Shown in pieces: positions 61,143 through 64,000 of a DNA stretch of 64,000 bases. A program made the translations under genes and the position numbers. The notes under the pieces were generated by a model, which saw nothing but the letters and a program-made list of their open reading frames with translations, was not told where the DNA came from and made no database searches. Source of the DNA: Gordonia jacobaea (GTDB lineage: Bacteria > Actinomycetota > Actinomycetes > Mycobacteriales > Mycobacteriaceae); contig NZ_LDTZ01000014.1 in assembly GCF_001186365.1 (NCBI RefSeq), positions 372,001 through 436,000 of the forward strand. Direction: 5' to 3'. How positions within the stretch are numbered: the first letter of the stretch is position 1; every line of letters starts with the position of its first letter.

Positions 61143-62084
61143 ATGGAGCTACGACATCTGCGGTACTTCGTGGCCGTCGCCGACACATGTCACTTCGGGC
61201 AGGCCGCTGCCACGCTGCACGTCGCGCAGCCCGCGCTGTCGTACGCGATCAGGCAACTCGAAGCAGAACTCGACGTCACGTTGATGACCAGAACGACTCG
61301 CCAGGTCTCACTCACTCCCGCAGGCCTCTACCTGCAGGCGGAGGCCAGGCGCATCCTCGGTGACGTCGACGGATGCGTCGACGAGGTACGACGTATCGCC
61401 GCCGGACGCAGTGGATTGGTGCGACTCGGACTGACCGGCATCGGGGCCTTCTCGCATCTGCCCAGGATCGCCCGCGCCGTCAAACAACAGCTCCCGGGCG
61501 TCGAGCTCGCGATCTCCGCGGACATGCTGACTCCGACACAGCGCGACGCGCTGGTCGCCGGCGAGATCGACCTCGGACTACTGCGACCGCCGGTGGCCGG
61601 TGACGGCATCGAGGTACGCACCATCGACGTCGAGCCGTTGGTCCTCGCCGTGTCCAGTGATCACCGGCTTGCATCCGAACCTGTTGTGGCGCTGCAAGAT
61701 CTGCGCACCGAACCATTCGTGATGTACGACAGTCGTGACTCTGCGGTCAACGACGCCGTGTTGCGGGCTTGCAGGAGTGCGGATTTCGTTCCGCAGCGGT
61801 CGCACGAGGCATCGGGAACGCCCGTCCTGCTCGCGCTGGTTGCCGCGGGACTCGGCGTTGCTGTACTTCCCGGCTCGGTGCGTGCACTGCAGTCGGCAGG
61901 CGTCGTCATCCGCGAACTGGCCGACGCCGGCTCCATCGAAGTAGCGCTCGCATGGCGCACGGATGACACCAATCCACTCGTCGCGACCGTGTCCGAGGTG
62001 ATTGCGGACGCATTCGGCTTGGCCGGGGCGCTCCTGAGCTCGCCGAACTCTTCCCACAAGGACCACACTCATGAAAATCACTGA
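61143..62084 (+). CDS. catR: LysR-family regulator, CatR type
   Basis: A 313-residue LysR protein with [23 protein letters not shown] and AAATLHVAQPALSYAIRQLE, then the effector domain ([64 protein letters not shown]). It shares the core layout of the LysR at 56437-57342. ATG 61143 has GAGAGGAG seven bases upstream. Same strand as catB, with a 14-bp overlap, so it is the first gene of a catRBCA operon rather than the divergent gene seen in many bacteria. Confidence 0.88.
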   Translation: MELRHLRYFVAVADTCHFGQAAATLHVAQPALSYAIRQLEAELDVTLMTRTTRQVSLTPAGLYLQAEARRILGDVDGCVDEVRRIAAGRSGLVRLGLTGIGAFSHLPRIARAVKQQLPGVELAISADMLTPTQRDALVAGEIDLGLLRPPVAGDGIEVRTIDVEPLVLAVSSDHRLASEPVVALQDLRTEPFVMYDSRDSAVNDAVLRACRSADFVPQRSHEASGTPVLLALVAAGLGVAVLPGSVRALQSAGVVIRELADAGSIEVALAWRTDDTNPLVATVSEVIADAFGLAGALLSSPNSSHKDHTHENH

Positions 62085-63174
62085 GATCGAAGCGATTCCG
62101 TTCGCGATCCCGTACACCAAACCACTGCGCTTCGCCTCCGGTGAGGTCCACGCGGCCGAGCACGTACTCGTGCGGGTCCACACCGACGAGGGCATCGTCG
62201 GCGTCGCAGAGGCGCCGCCACGACCGTTCACCTACGGCGAGACGCAGGACGGCATCGTCGCAGTCATCGACAAGGTATTTGCCCCGCAGCTCGTTGGTCT
62301 TACAGTGCTCGAACGCGAGGTCATCGGCGAACGGCTCGCACGCACCGTCGGCAATCCGACCGCGAAGTCGGCGATCGACATGGCCGTCTGGGACGCACTC
62401 GGCAAGATCCTCGGCTACCCGGTCGCCGACCTGCTCGGCGGCTACACCGACCGTATGCGCGTCAGTCACATGCTCGGATTCGACGAACCGTCGGTCATGG
62501 TCGCCGAGGCCGCGCGCATGCGCGACACCTACGGCATCAACACGTTCAAGGTGAAGGTCGGGCGGCGGCCGGCGTCGCTCGACACCGCGGTGGTCCGCGC
62601 ACTAAGGGAGAGCTTCGGCGAGTCCATCGATCTCTACGTCGACGGCAATCGGGGGTGGTCGGCGTCGGAGTCGATGCGCGCCATGACCGAGATGGCTGAC
62701 CTCGGCCTGCTCTTTGCCGAAGAGCTCTGTCCCGCAGACGATGTGCAGGGTCGACGCTGGCTCGTCGAACGTCTCGACGTCCCCTTCATCGCCGACGAAT
62801 CGGTGCCAGAACCCGCGGACATCACACGCGAGGTGCTGGGTGGTTCGGCCACGGCGATCAGCATCAAAACGGCCCGAACGGGTTTCACCAGATCGCGCCG
62901 GGCGCACCACCTCGCAGAAGGCCTCGGCCTCGAGGTGGTGATGGGCAATCAGATTGACGGACAGATCGGCACCGCATGCACTCTCGCGTTCGGAACGGCC
63001 TTCGAGCTGACGTCGCGGCAGGCCGGTGAGCTCTCGAACTTCCTCGACATGAGCGACGACCTACTCGCCGAGCCGCTGCAGATCTCCGACGGCCTGCTGC
63101 ATCGCTCCGAAGCGCCGGGTATCGGTGTCGAGATCGATCCCGAAAAACTCACCCACTATCGACTCGACCACTGA
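62071..63174 (+). CDS. catB: Muconate cycloisomerase
   Basis: A 367-residue enolase-superfamily enzyme that converts cis,cis-muconate to muconolactone. The general base lies in FKVKVG (Lys160/Lys162), metal ligands in LYVDGNRGW, EELCPADD and FIADESV, and the second-face Lys in ISIKTARTG. Length is normal. ATG 62071 follows AAGGA and overlaps the catR stop by 14 bp. Followed by catC after 13 bp. Confidence 0.93.
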   Translation: MKITEIEAIPFAIPYTKPLRFASGEVHAAEHVLVRVHTDEGIVGVAEAPPRPFTYGETQDGIVAVIDKVFAPQLVGLTVLEREVIGERLARTVGNPTAKSAIDMAVWDALGKILGYPVADLLGGYTDRMRVSHMLGFDEPSVMVAEAARMRDTYGINTFKVKVGRRPASLDTAVVRALRESFGESIDLYVDGNRGWSASESMRAMTEMADLGLLFAEELCPADDVQGRRWLVERLDVPFIADESVPEPADITREVLGGSATAISIKTARTGFTRSRRAHHLAEGLGLEVVMGNQIDGQIGTACTLAFGTAFELTSRQAGELSNFLDMSDDLLAEPLQISDGLLHRSEAPGIGVEIDPEKLTHYRLDH

Positions 63175-63187
63175 GAGAAGACCACCG

Positions 63188-63472
63188 ATGCTCTTCCACG
63201 TACGCATGGACGTCAACATTCCCCACGACCTCGCTCCCGATGTCCGGGCCGAGACCGTCGCGCGCGAGAAGGCGTATTCGCAAGAGCTGCAACGCAAAGG
63301 CGCATGGCCACACATCTGGCGGATCGTCGGCGAGTACTCCAACTTCTCGATATTCGACGTCGCCGACAACGACGAACTGCACTCCATCCTGTCCGGACTT
63401 CCGCTGTTTCCGTACATGACGATCCACGTGACGCCCCTCGCCACCCACCCATCAGATATCGCCGCGGGCTGA
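63188..63472 (+). CDS. catC: Muconolactone delta-isomerase
   Basis: A 94-residue enzyme producing 3-oxoadipate enol-lactone, the substrate of PcaD. The sequence MLFHVRMDVNIPHDLAPDVR, KAYSQELQRKGAWPHIWRIV and GLPLFPYMTIHVTPLATHPS is standard CatC. The ATG at 63188 follows GAGAGAAG. Between catB and catA in the operon. Confidence 0.95.
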   Translation: MLFHVRMDVNIPHDLAPDVRAETVAREKAYSQELQRKGAWPHIWRIVGEYSNFSIFDVADNDELHSILSGLPLFPYMTIHVTPLATHPSDIAAG

Positions 63473-63557
63473 CCGACCCGCCCGCGGCCCACTTCTCGCT
63501 CAACTCGCAGCCCCTGGTCACCCAGCACACAGCCCGAAGTAACAAGGAGTATCCATC

Positions 63558-64000
63558 ATGACGAACACCATCGACGCCAGCTTCAACGAAGAGGTCACCG
63601 CGAAGGCCGCCGAGTCGGGCGCCAATGCCTCGGCGCGCTTCCGTGAACGCATGGCCACCAGCGGATCTCGTGCAGGCGTCGTCGACGCCGAACGAGTCAA
63701 CTACCTGGCGAGCAAGGCGGTGAAGGCGCTCAACGACATCGTCCTCGACGACCGCGTCACCTACGAGGAGTACAACGCCTTGAAGGCGTGGCTGATCAGG
63801 GTGGGTGAGGACGGCGAATGGCCGCTGTTCCTCGACGTCTGGCTCGAGCACTCGGTCGAAGAGGTTGCCAACGAGCATCGCGAGGGCAGCAAGGGCACCA
63901 TCGAGGGACCGTACTACATCGAGGGCTCGCCCGAATTATCATGGAACGGAACCATTCCCATGCGCGACGACGAGCCGGGCACACCGATGGTGTTCTCCGG
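63558..64000 (+). CDS. catA: Catechol 1,2-dioxygenase (3' end outside window)
   Basis: The first 147 residues are visible. MTNTIDASFNEEVTAKAAES begins the helical dimer region; LFLDVWLEHSVEEVANEHRE and GSKGTIEGPYYIEGSPEL are typical of intradiol catechol dioxygenases. The iron ligands (two Tyr and two His) lie mostly beyond the window. AAGGAG lies upstream of ATG 63558. It opens catechol to cis,cis-muconate for CatB. Confidence 0.93.
   Translation, partial: MTNTIDASFNEEVTAKAAESGANASARFRERMATSGSRAGVVDAERVNYLASKAVKALNDIVLDDRVTYEEYNALKAWLIRVGEDGEWPLFLDVWLEHSVEEVANEHREGSKGTIEGPYYIEGSPELSWNGTIPMRDDEPGTPMVFS

Overview
The window is GC-rich actinobacterial chromosome. Gene content and order point to a member of the Mycobacteriales, most likely Gordonia or a close relative (inference). 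Two blocks match the order I know from the Mycobacterium tuberculosis Rv0879c-Rv0896 and Rv0905-Rv0910 intervals: first DUF2530, MarR, SpoU methyltransferase, DUF2537, SepH, SerC, citrate synthase 2 and GltA; then an EchA6-like protein, a metallo-beta-lactamase fold protein, CtpE, an MT0933-type antitoxin and an SRPBCC protein. Several genes appear to be leaderless (TANNNT, 6-8 nt, then ATG/GTG), a habit of this order.

Layout. 1-3.1 kb: the end of a probable Hsp90-like ATPase protein, a TetR/acyl-CoA dehydrogenase divergon with an obvious operator, and a PAP2 phosphatase. 3.1-9.6 kb: a minus-strand operon (acyl-CoA ligase, SDR, MenB/BadI-type hydrolase, two acyl-CoA dehydrogenases, TetR) that reads as an aerobic cyclohexanecarboxyl-CoA ring-opening route ending in a glutaryl-CoA dehydrogenase. 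9.7-21.6 kb: secreted lipase, DUF2530, AzgA-type purine permease, MarR, Eis-like acetyltransferase, SpoU methyltransferase, SepH, SerC, citrate synthase 2 and PdxH. 21.7-24.8 kb: an unusual three-gene cassette (membrane-anchored protein, glycine-zipper surface protein, ParA-like protein lacking the P-loop lysines). 24.9-33.9 kb: MFS exporter, 2OG-Fe(II) oxygenase, small secreted protein, AdhP, a repeat island of about 900 bp with no genes, an MpaB-type oxygenase, PxpB/PxpC and a PfkB kinase. 34.1-44.2 kb: GltA, FKBP isomerase, photolyase, tandem Lrp regulator, DHA2 exporter, a four-gene overlapping XRE/ABC-2 operon and a flavin monooxygenase-like protein. 44.3-56.4 kb: EchA6-like protein, NCS1 permease with a structured leader, XdhC, TetR, MBL protein, CtpE, a toxin-antitoxin pair split by an antisense 3-methyladenine glycosylase, and a VWA/substrate-binding membrane protein. 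56.4-64 kb: a nearly complete beta-ketoadipate lower pathway (LysR / pcaF-pcaD-pcaI-pcaJ, then LysR-catB-catC-catA, with catA cut by the window end).

Together the catabolic genes suggest an organism that funnels alicyclic and aromatic acids to acetyl-CoA, succinyl-CoA and crotonyl-CoA, feeding the two citrate synthases. The window also holds several families of noncoding repeats: a 60-bp palindrome present three times, a 79-bp palindrome present twice, REP-like stem-loops whose stems co-vary and which sit only at convergent gene ends, and a 21-bp repeat found both between genes and as a heptapeptide repeat inside a permease.
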